NCBI RefSeq assembly: GCF_024171815.1
Contig: NZ_JAMTCJ010000002.1
Coordinates: 558,001-622,000 of the forward strand
From: Williamsia maris
GTDB lineage: Bacteria; Actinomycetota; Actinomycetes; Mycobacteriales; Mycobacteriaceae
Reading direction: 5' to 3'
Length of the DNA: 64,000 bases
In this document: piece after piece, positions 1 to 9,455 of the stretch
Position numbering within the stretch: position 1 is the first letter of the stretch
Layout: each line of letters opens with the position of its first letter
Notes under the pieces: model-generated
Seen by the model: only the letters and a program-made list of their open reading frames with translations
Databases searched by the model: none
Told to the model about the DNA's origin: nothing
Program-made: the position numbers and the translations under genes

Positions 1-880
1 CCGGGTCGGCCTCCTCGAGATCGACGGCCTGCTGCAGCACGGTCAGGGAGTGCCAGTAGACGTCCTTGTGCTGGTGGTGTTCGTCGATGGCCAGCTTCAT
101 CCCGGGGATCTCCGGCAGCACCCGTTCCGCGAGACCGGTCTCCACCAGCGCATCGACCCCGTCGACGGGGTGGTCGCCCAGGATGAGCTTGTCCAGCTCC
201 GCGGCGACCCGCTCCACGGTGATCCGGCCGATGGCGTCGACCATCTCGGTGATCGCCACGACGACGCGGGGTGCCGGGACGAAGCCCAGCTGGGAGACGA
301 AGCGGACCGCGCGCAGCATCCGCAGCGGGTCGTCGGTGAACGACGTCTCCGGGGCGGCCGGGGTGTCGATGATGCCTGCCAGCAGGTCTTTCATCCCGTC
401 GAGCGGGTCGAGGAACTCCTGCGCGCCGTCGGCGCCGATGCGGACGGCCATCGCGTTGATGGTGAAGTCGCGGCGGATCAGGTCCTCGTCGAGGGTGTCG
501 CCGAAACGCACCTCGGGATTGCGCGACACCTGGTCGTAGGTGTCGGCGCGGAACGTGGTGATCTCGATGTGTTGGCCGTCGCGGACCGCGCTGACGGTGC
601 CGTAGGCGATCCCGGTGTCCCAGGTGTGCTCGGCCCATCCACGCAGGATCGCCTGGACCTGCTCCGGTCGGGCGTCGGTGGTGAAGTCGAGATCGGAGCC
701 GAGTCGGCTCAGGACGGCGTCGCGGACCGATCCGCCGACCAGATAGAGGGAGAAGCCCCGCTCGGCGAACCGGGCTCCCAGGGGGTCGAGAACCCCCGAC
801 AGCTGCCGCAACGTCACCGCCGCGTGGGCCAGCAACCGGTCGCGGCGCTCGTCCGAGGAGTCCTCCCGCGTTGCTGTCAC
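1..880 (-). CDS. pcnA: CCA-adding tRNA nucleotidyltransferase, C-terminus beyond window
   Basis: This cytoplasmic enzyme adds or repairs the 3' CCA end of tRNAs. The first 293 codons are visible and the rest lies left of position 1. In order I see the nucleotidyltransferase head with LVGGSVRD (residues 47-54), the metal-binding DLD (63-65), RRDFTINAMA (136-145), and near residue 267 a His-rich EHHQHKD stretch that begins an HD-type domain, the layout of the actinobacterial PcnA form. The GTG at 878-880 is the first start that leaves room for the usual short N-terminal helix. The gene is divergent from mutT4, with 95 bp between them. Its distant relatives include poly(A) polymerases, but in this order and lineage the CCA role is the safer call. 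Confidence 0.93.
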   Translation of the reverse strand, partial: MTATREDSSDERRDRLLAHAAVTLRQLSGVLDPLGARFAERGFSLYLVGGSVRDAVLSRLGSDLDFTTDARPEQVQAILRGWAEHTWDTGIAYGTVSAVRDGQHIEITTFRADTYDQVSRNPEVRFGDTLDEDLIRRDFTINAMAVRIGADGAQEFLDPLDGMKDLLAGIIDTPAAPETSFTDDPLRMLRAVRFVSQLGFVPAPRVVVAITEMVDAIGRITVERVAAELDKLILGDHPVDGVDALVETGLAERVLPEIPGMKLAIDEHHQHKDVYWHSLTVLQQAVDLEEADP

Positions 881-963
881 GGGGTCAGAGCCTACCCAGT
901 ACACACCCGACATCGAGCCCCTGACCCGCGCCGGGGTTGAGGAAACCGGGGGTTGACAACGGC

Positions 964-969
964 TAGCAT
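964..969 (+). promoter_or_regulatory. -10 element of a leaderless mutT4 transcript
   Basis: TAGCAT lies six bases before the GTG start codon at 976. Transcription would start at or next to the first base of the coding region, the arrangement of leaderless mRNAs that are common in Mycobacteriales. I see no convincing Shine-Dalgarno sequence upstream of this start. A TTGACA at 953-958 is too close to serve as the -35 of this -10. Confidence 0.5.
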
Positions 970-975
970 CGTGGG

Positions 976-2085
976 GTGTCAGCCGAACCCTCCGAGCCGA
1001 AACGCGACGTCGCGGGACGTCCGCGGCGTCGGCGCGGCAATCGGCGAGGCGGGAAGCGCCGCGGTGCGCCCGGCTCCGTACAGCCCGGGACGGCAGCCGC
1101 CACGGCAATCGGTGACGCCGCACCCGCCCCCGCCGACACGTCCGACGCGCAGGCGCCCACCTCCGGTCCCACCCCGACCGAGGGTGGTCGGACCGGCAGC
1201 CGTCGCGGACGACGCGGTCGCAGGCGCAAGCCGAGCAGGCCCACCACCGACAACCCCGACGCCGCGGCCTCGGTCGCCAGTCCCGAGGGCGCCGACGCGT
1301 CGCCGGTGGCGGTCAAGCCGTCCGATCTCAACGCCATCAACCGCACCGCGGGCCACGGCGGACGCAGCGCGCGGAGCGGGGCGCGCGCGACGCCCACCAA
1401 GAACGCCAGCACCCCCAAGACGAACCCGCGCCTGCGCACCGTCCGGGAGACGTCGGCGGGCGGCCTCATCGTCTCCGGCATCGACGGCCCGGACCGCGAA
1501 CGCTGCGCCGCGCTCATCGGACGGGTGGACCGTCGCGGCCGGATGATGTGGTCGCTGCCCAAGGGCCACATCGAGACCGGGGAGACCGCGGAGCAGACCG
1601 CCGTGCGCGAGGTCGCCGAGGAGACCGGGATCGAGGGCAACGTCGTCGCGTCGCTCGGCAAGATCGAGTACTGGTTCGTCAGCGAGGGCAAGCGGATCCA
1701 CAAGACCGTGCACCACTATCTGATGCGGTCGACCGGCGGCGAGCTGTCCGACGCCGACTACGAGGTGGCCGAGGTCGCCTGGGTGCCGCTCACCGAACTG
1801 CCGCAGCGACTGACCTACTCCGACGAACGCCGTCTGGCCCGCACCGCCGAGGAGGTCATCGCCGATCTGGCCGACGACCCCGAACGGATGGCGCGGTCGG
1901 AGGCCGACAACGCCCGCACCGAGCCCAACGAGTACGAGAAGGCCGCCGCGGCACGCAATCAGCGCCGCAACGACGCCCCGAAGCCCGTGCGCGCCCGTCG
2001 TCGCCGGCGGGGTCCGCGGCGCCCGTCGGGGACACCGTCGGACACGGCCGGTGGCGTGCGGACCGACCACGACGGCGACGAATGA
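976..2085 (+). CDS. mutT4: NUDIX hydrolase of the MutT4 type with a long basic N-terminal extension
   Basis: NUDIX enzymes hydrolyse nucleoside diphosphate derivatives, for example oxidised nucleotides. The NUDIX box is complete at about residues 197-219 (G-H-I-E-T-G-E, then REVAEETG). The protein is 369 residues, well above the roughly 250 I recall for the mycobacterial MutT4. The excess is an Arg/Pro/Ala-rich region of about 155 residues before the fold, with [13 protein letters not shown] and similar runs, plus a basic tail. These could bind nucleic acid or be disordered linkers (inference). The gene heads a plus-strand run with the DUF6049 protein (10-bp gap) and murJ. The exact substrate cannot be read from the sequence. 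Confidence 0.85.
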   Translation: MSAEPSEPKRDVAGRPRRRRGNRRGGKRRGAPGSVQPGTAAATAIGDAAPAPADTSDAQAPTSGPTPTEGGRTGSRRGRRGRRRKPSRPTTDNPDAAASVASPEGADASPVAVKPSDLNAINRTAGHGGRSARSGARATPTKNASTPKTNPRLRTVRETSAGGLIVSGIDGPDRERCAALIGRVDRRGRMMWSLPKGHIETGETAEQTAVREVAEETGIEGNVVASLGKIEYWFVSEGKRIHKTVHHYLMRSTGGELSDADYEVAEVAWVPLTELPQRLTYSDERRLARTAEEVIADLADDPERMARSEADNARTEPNEYEKAAAARNQRRNDAPKPVRARRRRRGPRRPSGTPSDTAGGVRTDHDGDE

Positions 2086-2095
2086 CCTCGATCGG

Positions 2096-4630
2096 ATGAT
2101 CTCGACACGGCCACGCGACGCGGGGCGACCGCGCCTCCATCTGCGCCGATGGGCTGCGGTGCTCGGGGTGTTCGGGCTCCTGCTGACGACCATGCTCGCC
2201 GGGCCGTTGCCGGGCGCGCTCGCACCGGCGGCCGCCGCACCGTTTCCCGAACCGGCCGAATTCGTCAACGTCGCAATCGATTCGGTGAGTCCGTCGGCGG
2301 TCACCACCAGCAGTCCCACCACCGTGACCGTGCGGGGGACCCTGAACAACGTCGGCGACCGGCCCGTCACCGATCTCGTGATGCGCGTGCAACGCGGCGA
2401 GCGGGTCGCGTCGGGTCCCGAGCTGCGGACGTCGCTGATCCGCGACCCTGCGCAGTACGAGACGGCCACCCGGTTCACGCAGGTGGGCACGAAGCTCGAC
2501 CCCGGACAGAGCCGGCCGTTCTCGCTGACCGTGCCGTTGACCGGGAACGCCGCCACCCCCGGACTCGGTGTCGACAGCCCCGGTGTCTACCCGATCCTGG
2601 TGAACCTCAACGGAACCCCCGACTACGGCACGCCCGCACGGCTCGACGACTCACGCACCCAGCTGACCGTGCTCGGGTTGCCGCCCGACCGGGCGCGAGC
2701 CCAGGCGAGCACCCTCGCCGATGCCTCCGCGCCGCCCGGCACGCAGCCGTCGGGTGCGGACGGTTCGGTCGCGCCGACGGTGTCGTCCCCGGCGCAGCTC
2801 ACGTTGATGTGGCCACTGGCCGCACCGGGTCAACTCGCGCCCGGGATCACCGGCGGCGGTGACGAACCCGTGCGCCTGGTCAGCGACGACCTCGCGACCT
2901 CGCTGCGGCCGGGCGGCCGACTCAACGGACTGCTGACCACACTCGACGACGCCACCGCGAGCCCGGACGCCCCGCTCACGCGCAGCGCCTGTCTCGCCAT
3001 CGACCCCGACCTCCTCGTCACCGTCCAGGCCATGACGTCGGGGTACGAGGTCTCCCGCGACCCCACCGATCCGCGATCGGCGACCCGGGAGGGCACCGGC
3101 ACCGCCGCGGCCCAGGACTGGTTGCAGCGCCTGCGGACGACGGCATCGCGGCTGTGTGTCGTGGCGTTGCCGTTCGCGCAGGCCGATCTCGACACCGTCG
3201 CCCGGGTCAACGATCCCGAGCTCACCCGCACCGCGGTCCGCTCACCCGCCGACATCGTCGACACCATCCTGGGCGTCACCAGCACTCGGGGACTCGCCGT
3301 CCCGGTCAGCGGGGCGCTCGACGACACCGCGGCGCGTCTGCTGACCAACTCCGACATCGGTCACGCCCTCGTCGCCTCCACCGCGGTAGCCCGCGAGCAG
3401 GTCGCGGCCAACGGCCAGTACCGCACGTCCACCCTCGCCGTGCAGACCTACGACCCGGCCGTCACCACGGCTCTCGCCGGCATGGGCGCCGCACCCAGCA
3501 CACCGGCCGTCACCGCCGACGACCAACGGTTCGACCTCGACACCGAGTCGCAGGTGAGTCGCCGGGCCGCGGCCACCGCCGCGCTGAGCTACGCCGCGAT
3601 CTCACCCACCGGGGACGCGACGACCCAGCGGACCGGCGGTGAACCCGACAACCCGACCGTCGGTCGCAGCGAGCTGATCATGCCGCCCGCGGTGTGGTCG
3701 GCCTCGGCCGACGACGCCCGCGCGGTCCTCTCGACCACGTCGCTGCTGCTGGACTCCGGGTTGGCCGCACCCCGGCCGCTCGGCGACGTGAACTCCGAGC
3801 TCGACCAGGCCGGGGTCTCGGGCGCGCTGCGGGTCCCGCTCGACACCACCCTCGGACTGACCGCGCTCGACGCCGACACCACCATGCTGCTGAGCCGCTC
3901 GGCCGGGCTGATCTTCCAGCTCGAGGCGTCGATGGTCGCGCGCAGCGACCTGGCGATCTCGCCGCGGACCTACGTGGCGCCGCTCGACGAGGACCTCATC
4001 CGGGCCATGCGGTCGGCGCCCGTCGACTCGACCTCCGACCGCCGCGCCGTGGTGGCCACCGCCGTCGCCCGGGTCCGCGCCGTGGACAAGACGCTCGACC
4101 GGATGCGCGACGCCGTCAGCATCCTCGACCCCGGCGGTCGGTACACCTTGGCCTCCGAACGCAGCCCGCTCCTGCTGGTGGTGCGCAACGACCTCCCGCT
4201 GCCGATCCGGGTACGCCTCGACACCGCCGCGCCACAGAACCTCGACATCGGCGACATCGGGGTCGTCGAGATCCCACCGCGGGGCACCCGACAGATCCAG
4301 CTGCCGACGCAGGCGAAGTCGTCGGCCACGATGACCGTGAACATCGCCCTGGTGACATCCAGCGGTGTCGCGATGGGCAGTCCGATCGACTTGTCAGTAC
4401 ATTCCAACGCATATGGAAAAGCGCTGTTCATCATCACGATCTGCGCCGGCGTCGCGTTGGTCCTGCTCGCCGGCCGACGACTCTGGCACCGATTCCGTGG
4501 CGAACCCGATCCGGCCGACCTCGACCGGCCCGAGCCCGACGAGCGCGAACGCCTGATGGCCGACAGCCGCTACCTGCACCAACAGGACCTCACGGCGCCG
4601 CCGAGGTCGGGATCGACCGGCGATGACTGA
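2096..4630 (+). CDS. DUF6049-type secreted, membrane-anchored protein upstream of murJ
   Basis: This 844-residue protein of unknown function matches in position and topology the protein encoded before mviN in mycobacteria (Rv3909 family). It has a basic N-terminus and a signal/anchor segment (about residues 18-45, ending AAAAPFPEP). A long Thr/Asp/Pro-rich extracellular region of about 730 residues follows, then a single C-terminal membrane helix near residue 780 (ALFIITICAGVALVLL) and an Arg-rich cytoplasmic tail. The ATG at 2096 is preferred over a GTG 45 bases upstream, which would overlap the end of mutT4. Its stop overlaps the murJ start by 8 bases, so the two are probably translationally coupled. 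A role in cell-wall assembly next to MurJ is inference. Confidence 0.8.
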   Translation: MISTRPRDAGRPRLHLRRWAAVLGVFGLLLTTMLAGPLPGALAPAAAAPFPEPAEFVNVAIDSVSPSAVTTSSPTTVTVRGTLNNVGDRPVTDLVMRVQRGERVASGPELRTSLIRDPAQYETATRFTQVGTKLDPGQSRPFSLTVPLTGNAATPGLGVDSPGVYPILVNLNGTPDYGTPARLDDSRTQLTVLGLPPDRARAQASTLADASAPPGTQPSGADGSVAPTVSSPAQLTLMWPLAAPGQLAPGITGGGDEPVRLVSDDLATSLRPGGRLNGLLTTLDDATASPDAPLTRSACLAIDPDLLVTVQAMTSGYEVSRDPTDPRSATREGTGTAAAQDWLQRLRTTASRLCVVALPFAQADLDTVARVNDPELTRTAVRSPADIVDTILGVTSTRGLAVPVSGALDDTAARLLTNSDIGHALVASTAVAREQVAANGQYRTSTLAVQTYDPAVTTALAGMGAAPSTPAVTADDQRFDLDTESQVSRRAAATAALSYAAISPTGDATTQRTGGEPDNPTVGRSELIMPPAVWSASADDARAVLSTTSLLLDSGLAAPRPLGDVNSELDQAGVSGALRVPLDTTLGLTALDADTTMLLSRSAGLIFQLEASMVARSDLAISPRTYVAPLDEDLIRAMRSAPVDSTSDRRAVVATAVARVRAVDKTLDRMRDAVSILDPGGRYTLASERSPLLLVVRNDLPLPIRVRLDTAAPQNLDIGDIGVVEIPPRGTRQIQLPTQAKSSATMTVNIALVTSSGVAMGSPIDLSVHSNAYGKALFIITICAGVALVLLAGRRLWHRFRGEPDPADLDRPEPDERERLMADSRYLHQQDLTAPPRSGSTGDD

Positions 4631-7600
4631 CCGCCCGGACGACCCGACGAGCGACGACCGCGGCCCGGATCACCGCCGCGACACCCCCGACGGACCGCCC
4701 ACCGGCGGACGTGCGGCACCACGACGCATCCCACCGACACCGGGCCGCGGCATCCCCGGCGGCGCACCGTCGGACCGGTTGCCGCCCGTTCCGGGCGCAC
4801 CCGACGACACCCTGCGCAACCGACGGTCCGCAGGACGCGGACGTCCGCCTGCCGAGATGCCCCCGCGTCGACCGCCGAGCCCGAACGCGCGCCGCTTCGC
4901 CGACACCCCACCCGGCTACGTCCCGCCCCCGGTGTCGCGACCCCTGCCCACCACGCCTCCGCGATCGGCGCCGATGCCTGTCGCCGCGCCCCCCTCCGCG
5001 TCGGAGCAGACCCGACGCATCGCGACGATCGACGCCCCCGAGTTCGATCCGAGTGACCCGGTCGAGACCGACACCGAGAAGGCCATCTCGCGGGACTCCG
5101 ACGAGAGCGTCCTGCGGGCCAGCGGCTCGATCGCATTGGCCACCCTGGTCAGCCGCATCTCCGGCTTCGTCCGCACCATCCTCGTGCTGGCCCTGCTCGG
5201 ACCGGCGATCGCGTCGTCGTTCCAGGCCGCCTACGTGCTCCCCAACCTCGTCGCCGAGGTCGTCCTCGGCGCGGTGCTCACCGCGATCGTGATCCCGGTC
5301 CTCGTGCGCGCGGAGTCCGAGGACGCCGACGGCGGTGAGGGATTCATCAACCGGATCTTCACCCTCGCGCTGACGATGCTGGGTGTCGCGACGATCGTCG
5401 CGCTCGTCGCGGCACCACTGCTGACCTTGCTCAACCTCGGTGACGGCCTGGTCAACCGCGACCTCGCCACCGCTCTCGCCTACCTGCTGCTGCCCGAGAT
5501 CCTCTTCTACGGGATGTCGGCGCTGTTCATCGCGATCCTGAACATGAAGGGGTTGTTCAAACCGGGCGCCTGGGCGCCGGTGTGCAACAACATCGTCCAG
5601 ATCAGCACGCTCGTCGTGTTCGCGATCGTGCCCGGTGAGATCTCGCTGAACCCGGTGCGGATGGGTGACACGAAACTGCTCGTCCTGGGCATCGGCACCA
5701 CCCTCGGTGTGGTCTGCCAGGCGGCGATCCTGCTGCCCGCCCTGCGCCGTGCCGGAATCAAGCTGCGGCTGCGGTGGGGCCTCGACGACCGCCTGCGCAC
5801 GTTCGGTCGGATGGCGGGTGCGATCGTGCTCTACGTCGCGGTGCTGCAGGTCGGCTTCATCATCACCTACCGCATCGCGGCGAGCGCGAGCTCCTCCGGT
5901 GTCAGCATCTACGCCACCCACTGGCAGCTGCTGCAACTGCCGTACGGCGTTCTCGGCGTGACCATCCTGACCGCGATCATGCCGCGGTTGTCGCGCAACG
6001 CCGCGGCCGACGACACCCACTCGGTGGTCGACGACCTGTCGCTGTCCACCCGTCTGACGATGGTCGCGTTGGTCCCGGTCATCACGTTCATGACGTTCTT
6101 CGGGCCGGCGATCGGCATCGCCGTCTTCAACTTCGGCCAGTTCGGACTGAACGACGCCGACCAGCTGGGCACCGTCCTGAGTTGGGGCGCGTTCACGATC
6201 ATCCCGTACTCGATGACCCTGGTGCAGCTCCGTGTGTTCTATGCGCGTGAAGACGCCTGGACCCCCACCGCGATCGCGGTGGGCATCACCATCGTCAAGG
6301 TCGCGGCGTCGTACCTGGGCCCGGTGCTGTTCGACGACGGCGACACCATCGTGCGCTGGCTCGCGTTCTCCAACGGGCTCGGCTACATCGTCGGCGCGAT
6401 CGTCGGACACTTCCTGCTGCGACGACGACTCGGCCCGATCCGGATGACCAACGTCAGCCGCACCACCGTGCTGACCCTGCTCGCTTCGGTCGGCGGCTGT
6501 GCGTTGGTGTGGGGCGTCTCGCAACTGTCCGGGCTGCACCGCTTCGCCTCCGACCACGGCAAGCTCGGGTCGATCGCCTACCTCGCGTTCACCGCGGTGG
6601 TCGCGCTCGGATTGGTCTACACCGCACTGGTTCTGCTGCGGATCCCCGACGTGATCGCGGTCAGCGTGAGCGTCCGCCGGATGCTCGGTCGCTTCATCCC
6701 GGCCATCGCACCGACGAGTCAGCCGCCGTCGGAGTCGATCGCCGAGATGACCGTTGCCTTCCCGCGGATCACCGGCGACGAGAGCCTCCCGTATTCTGGC
6801 CAGGTTCAGGTGTTGCGACGATTCGATCGCGGAACGGCCAGTTGGCAGGCATATTCGGTACACACGGGCGGCGCGGCCGGACAGGTGACCCCCGGTGTGC
6901 CGCGCGACCTGCGATACCGACGGAGAGGAGTGGACCTCATGGGTGACAACGACGTCGATGCCGGCGGAGCGCGCGACCTCCCGGGACTGGTCAACACCGA
7001 TCCCCGACTCAGCGCGATACGTCCCGACGCCGAGGGTCCCGCACGTGGTGCCCCGTCGCCGTCGACCGGACCGGTGCGTGCTCAGAGCACCGGGCCCGAT
7101 GACGCGGCGCGCGACGAGCCGACCGGCCCCGCCGACACCGACACCCCCGAGCGCGACGCCGACCATTCCGAGCCCACCCGGCCCGGACCCTCGGTCCCCG
7201 TGGGCGATCCCGGCCCCGTCGGCGCACCCGCAGGACCGCCGGACGGTCGTCCCCGTCCGCGACGTGGACCCCGTCTGGTGCCCGGTGCAGCGGTCGCGGG
7301 TGGTCGTTACCGACTCCTCGCCGCACACGGCGGCACACGCGGACTGCAGTTCTGGCGCGCCCGCGACATCAACCTCGACCGCGACGTCGCGCTGACCTTC
7401 GTCGACGCCGACCAACTCGCGCCGCCACCCGAGCCCGGTGTGGCCGTCGGGGCGCGGGGTGAGGGTCCGCAGGCCGTCCTGTCCCGGACGCTGCGCCTGG
7501 GCCGGGTCAACTCTCCCGGCATCGCTCGCGTACTCGACGTGGTGCGCGGTTCGTCCGGCGGAATCGTTGTGGCCGAATGGGTCACGGGTTCCTCGCTCGC

Positions 7601-8825
7601 CGATGTCGCCAAGACCAACCCGTCACCGGTCGGTGCCGCACGGGCCGTGCGCGCGCTCGCCGCAGCGGCCGAGGCCGCCCACCGCACCGGCAGTTCGCTG
7701 TCCATCGACCACCCCGACCGCATCCGGATCTCCACCGAGGGCAACGCCGTGCTGGCCTTCCCCGGGACCCTCGCCGGCGACGACAAGACCACCGACGTCC
7801 GTGGTCTCGGGGCCGTGCTCTACGCCCTGCTGCTCGCGCACTGGCCGCTCGATCCCGACGGCGCCGCCGGCGTCATCACCAGCCGCACCTCCGGCGAGCC
7901 GATCGGCGGGCTGCCCGTCGCGGAGCCGTCGGCGACCGGGATCCCCAAGGAGCCCAGGGCCGCTCGTCCCGACGTCCCGTTCGAGATCTCCGCGGTCGCC
8001 GCGCGTGCGCTCGAGGGCAACAGCGGCATCCGCACCGCCGCGACCATCCAGCACGTGCTCGACCAGGCGACCGTCGTCGACCAGAAGACCGACCTGATGC
8101 CGGTGATCGGCGACGCGACCGAGCGTCCCGCACCGGCGAGCAACGTCCGCGGCGACGGAGGTGGCGGGAAGTCCCGCTTCGGCCTCGGGGACCGCTCCCC
8201 ACGGTCCATGCGAGTTCTCGCCATCGCCGCAGGTGCCGGTCTGATCACCCTGCTGCTGGTGATCGCCCTGATCGTGTGGCTCACCGACACCGTCGACCCC
8301 GACGAGCAGCCCACGAACATCGACTCGTTCCTGGGCAGTTCCGCACCCGCGAGCCCCGGTGCGGGAACCGCTGCGCCACAGGCGGGTCCGATCGGACTGC
8401 GGTCGGTGACGGTGGTCGACTACTCGCGTCAGACCGCCGACTCCAGCGCCAACGTCGGCAACGTCATCTCCGGTGAGACGCCGGCGTGGCGGACCGACAC
8501 CTACCGGGGCGGTCCCCGCTTCGGCAACCTCAAGCCCGGGCTGGGCCTGATGTTCGCCCTCGACCGCGCGAGCACCGTCCGCACGGTCACCATCCGGACC
8601 CCGTCGCCCGGCCTCGAGGTACAGGTCCGTACGTCGCCGTCGGCGTCGGCGGCCTTCGACGACACCACGCAGGTCGCCGCCGGCTCGGTCGACCAGCCCA
8701 CCACCACCATCACCGTGCGCGGCGCGCAGTCCGCCCCCTTCGTGCTGATCTGGATCACCTCGCTGCCGCAGTCGTCCCGCGGCGGCTATCAGGGTGTGAT
8801 CGGCCAGATCTCGATGGCCGGCTAG
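4623..8825 (+). CDS. murJ: MurJ lipid II flippase fused to a pseudokinase and an extracellular domain
   Basis: MurJ flips lipid II across the inner membrane for peptidoglycan synthesis. In this 1400-residue version a Pro-rich cytoplasmic N-terminus (1-165) precedes the MurJ membrane core (about 166-680). A linker and a protein-kinase-like domain (about 880-1140) follow, then one membrane helix (about 1198-1222) and an extracellular beta-rich domain (about 1245-1400). The kinase domain is dead by sequence: the VAIK lysine is Thr925 (VALTF), and neither an HRD nor a DFG triplet remains. In mycobacteria the equivalent domain is phosphorylated by PknB and then bound by FhaA; both partners are encoded in this window. 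A strong internal ribosome-binding site precedes in-frame Met773. The start overlaps the preceding stop. Confidence 0.93.
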   Translation: MTDRPDDPTSDDRGPDHRRDTPDGPPTGGRAAPRRIPPTPGRGIPGGAPSDRLPPVPGAPDDTLRNRRSAGRGRPPAEMPPRRPPSPNARRFADTPPGYVPPPVSRPLPTTPPRSAPMPVAAPPSASEQTRRIATIDAPEFDPSDPVETDTEKAISRDSDESVLRASGSIALATLVSRISGFVRTILVLALLGPAIASSFQAAYVLPNLVAEVVLGAVLTAIVIPVLVRAESEDADGGEGFINRIFTLALTMLGVATIVALVAAPLLTLLNLGDGLVNRDLATALAYLLLPEILFYGMSALFIAILNMKGLFKPGAWAPVCNNIVQISTLVVFAIVPGEISLNPVRMGDTKLLVLGIGTTLGVVCQAAILLPALRRAGIKLRLRWGLDDRLRTFGRMAGAIVLYVAVLQVGFIITYRIAASASSSGVSIYATHWQLLQLPYGVLGVTILTAIMPRLSRNAAADDTHSVVDDLSLSTRLTMVALVPVITFMTFFGPAIGIAVFNFGQFGLNDADQLGTVLSWGAFTIIPYSMTLVQLRVFYAREDAWTPTAIAVGITIVKVAASYLGPVLFDDGDTIVRWLAFSNGLGYIVGAIVGHFLLRRRLGPIRMTNVSRTTVLTLLASVGGCALVWGVSQLSGLHRFASDHGKLGSIAYLAFTAVVALGLVYTALVLLRIPDVIAVSVSVRRMLGRFIPAIAPTSQPPSESIAEMTVAFPRITGDESLPYSGQVQVLRRFDRGTASWQAYSVHTGGAAGQVTPGVPRDLRYRRRGVDLMGDNDVDAGGARDLPGLVNTDPRLSAIRPDAEGPARGAPSPSTGPVRAQSTGPDDAARDEPTGPADTDTPERDADHSEPTRPGPSVPVGDPGPVGAPAGPPDGRPRPRRGPRLVPGAAVAGGRYRLLAAHGGTRGLQFWRARDINLDRDVALTFVDADQLAPPPEPGVAVGARGEGPQAVLSRTLRLGRVNSPGIARVLDVVRGSSGGIVVAEWVTGSSLADVAKTNPSPVGAARAVRALAAAAEAAHRTGSSLSIDHPDRIRISTEGNAVLAFPGTLAGDDKTTDVRGLGAVLYALLLAHWPLDPDGAAGVITSRTSGEPIGGLPVAEPSATGIPKEPRAARPDVPFEISAVAARALEGNSGIRTAATIQHVLDQATVVDQKTDLMPVIGDATERPAPASNVRGDGGGGKSRFGLGDRSPRSMRVLAIAAGAGLITLLLVIALIVWLTDTVDPDEQPTNIDSFLGSSAPASPGAGTAAPQAGPIGLRSVTVVDYSRQTADSSANVGNVISGETPAWRTDTYRGGPRFGNLKPGLGLMFALDRASTVRTVTIRTPSPGLEVQVRTSPSASAAFDDTTQVAAGSVDQPTTTITVRGAQSAPFVLIWITSLPQSSRGGYQGVIGQISMAG
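6922..6941 (+). promoter_or_regulatory. Internal Shine-Dalgarno and in-frame ATG inside murJ
   Basis: GGAGAGGAG at 6922-6930 stands eight bases before an ATG at 6939-6941. The ATG is in the murJ frame, at residue 773, in the linker between the flippase core and the pseudokinase. If used, it would give a separate 628-residue protein made of pseudokinase, membrane helix and extracellular domain. Confidence 0.45.
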
Positions 8826-8831
8826 ACCCGC

Positions 8832-9455
8832 GTGGCCGACACCGCGCCGGGCACCGTGCTGTGCGAGGACGGTCTCCTCCGACCCGTGTGGGGTTCGGAG
8901 CCGGGCATGATGCGTGACTACTACGACACCGAGTGGGGCATGCCGGTCGACGGCGAGAACGCACACTTCGAGAGGTTGTCCCTCGAGGGTTTCCAGGCCG
9001 GTCTGTCCTGGTCGATCATCCTGCGCAAGCGGCCCGCGTTCCGAGAAGTGTTCTGCGACTTCGACGTCGACACCGTCGCGGCGTTCACCGACGACGACGT
9101 GGAACGGCTCGTCGTCGACGCACGCATCGTCCGCAACCGCGCCAAGATCGAGGCGACCATCGGCAACGCGCGCGCGACACAGGCGCTGCGCGACGACGGT
9201 GGACTGGTCGAGCTGCTGTGGTCGTTCCGTCCCGAGACAACGCCGCTGCCCGTCACGTTCGCCGACGTCCCGACGGTCTCGGCCGAGTCGACGGCAATGT
9301 CGAAGGAGCTGCGCCGCAAAGGCTTCCGCTTCGTCGGCCCGACCACCATGTTCGCCCTGATGGAGGCGGTCGGCATCGTCGACACCCATCTCGTCGATTC
9401 GTTCCGACGCGGATCGTCGGAGGTGTGGGCACCCGACGGCACCCCGGTAGCGTGA
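8832..9455 (+). CDS. tag: DNA-3-methyladenine glycosylase I (TAG family), zinc-snap residues altered
   Basis: TAG enzymes excise 3-methyladenine from alkylated DNA. The family core is clear in 207 residues: DTEWGMPV, LEGFQAGLSWSIILRKRPAF with the catalytic-region Glu, and RNRAKIEATIGNARA. Compared with the E. coli enzyme from memory, the zinc-snap residues are mostly lost: the YHD histidine is Tyr31 (DYYDTEW), the last cysteine is Ser190 (THLVDS), and no cysteine aligns with the N-terminal ligand. Only His186 remains. The fold may be held without zinc, as in some known TAG subgroups. The GTG start lies six bases after the murJ stop. Tag and the next gene overlap by four bases and look like an insertion between murJ and sigM relative to mycobacterial order. 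Confidence 0.9.
   Translation: MADTAPGTVLCEDGLLRPVWGSEPGMMRDYYDTEWGMPVDGENAHFERLSLEGFQAGLSWSIILRKRPAFREVFCDFDVDTVAAFTDDDVERLVVDARIVRNRAKIEATIGNARATQALRDDGGLVELLWSFRPETTPLPVTFADVPTVSAESTAMSKELRRKGFRFVGPTTMFALMEAVGIVDTHLVDSFRRGSSEVWAPDGTPVA

Noticed and set aside
953-958. TTGACA as the -35 of mutT4
   Set aside because: It is only five bases from the TAGCAT -10, far from the 16-19 needed, and no other -10 fits before the gene.
4590-7415. A 941-codon open frame on the minus strand opposite murJ
   Set aside because: It is composed of Arg, Gly, Asp, Glu, Val and His in the pattern produced by the third frame of high-GC genes, has no domain, and lies opposite a well-supported gene.
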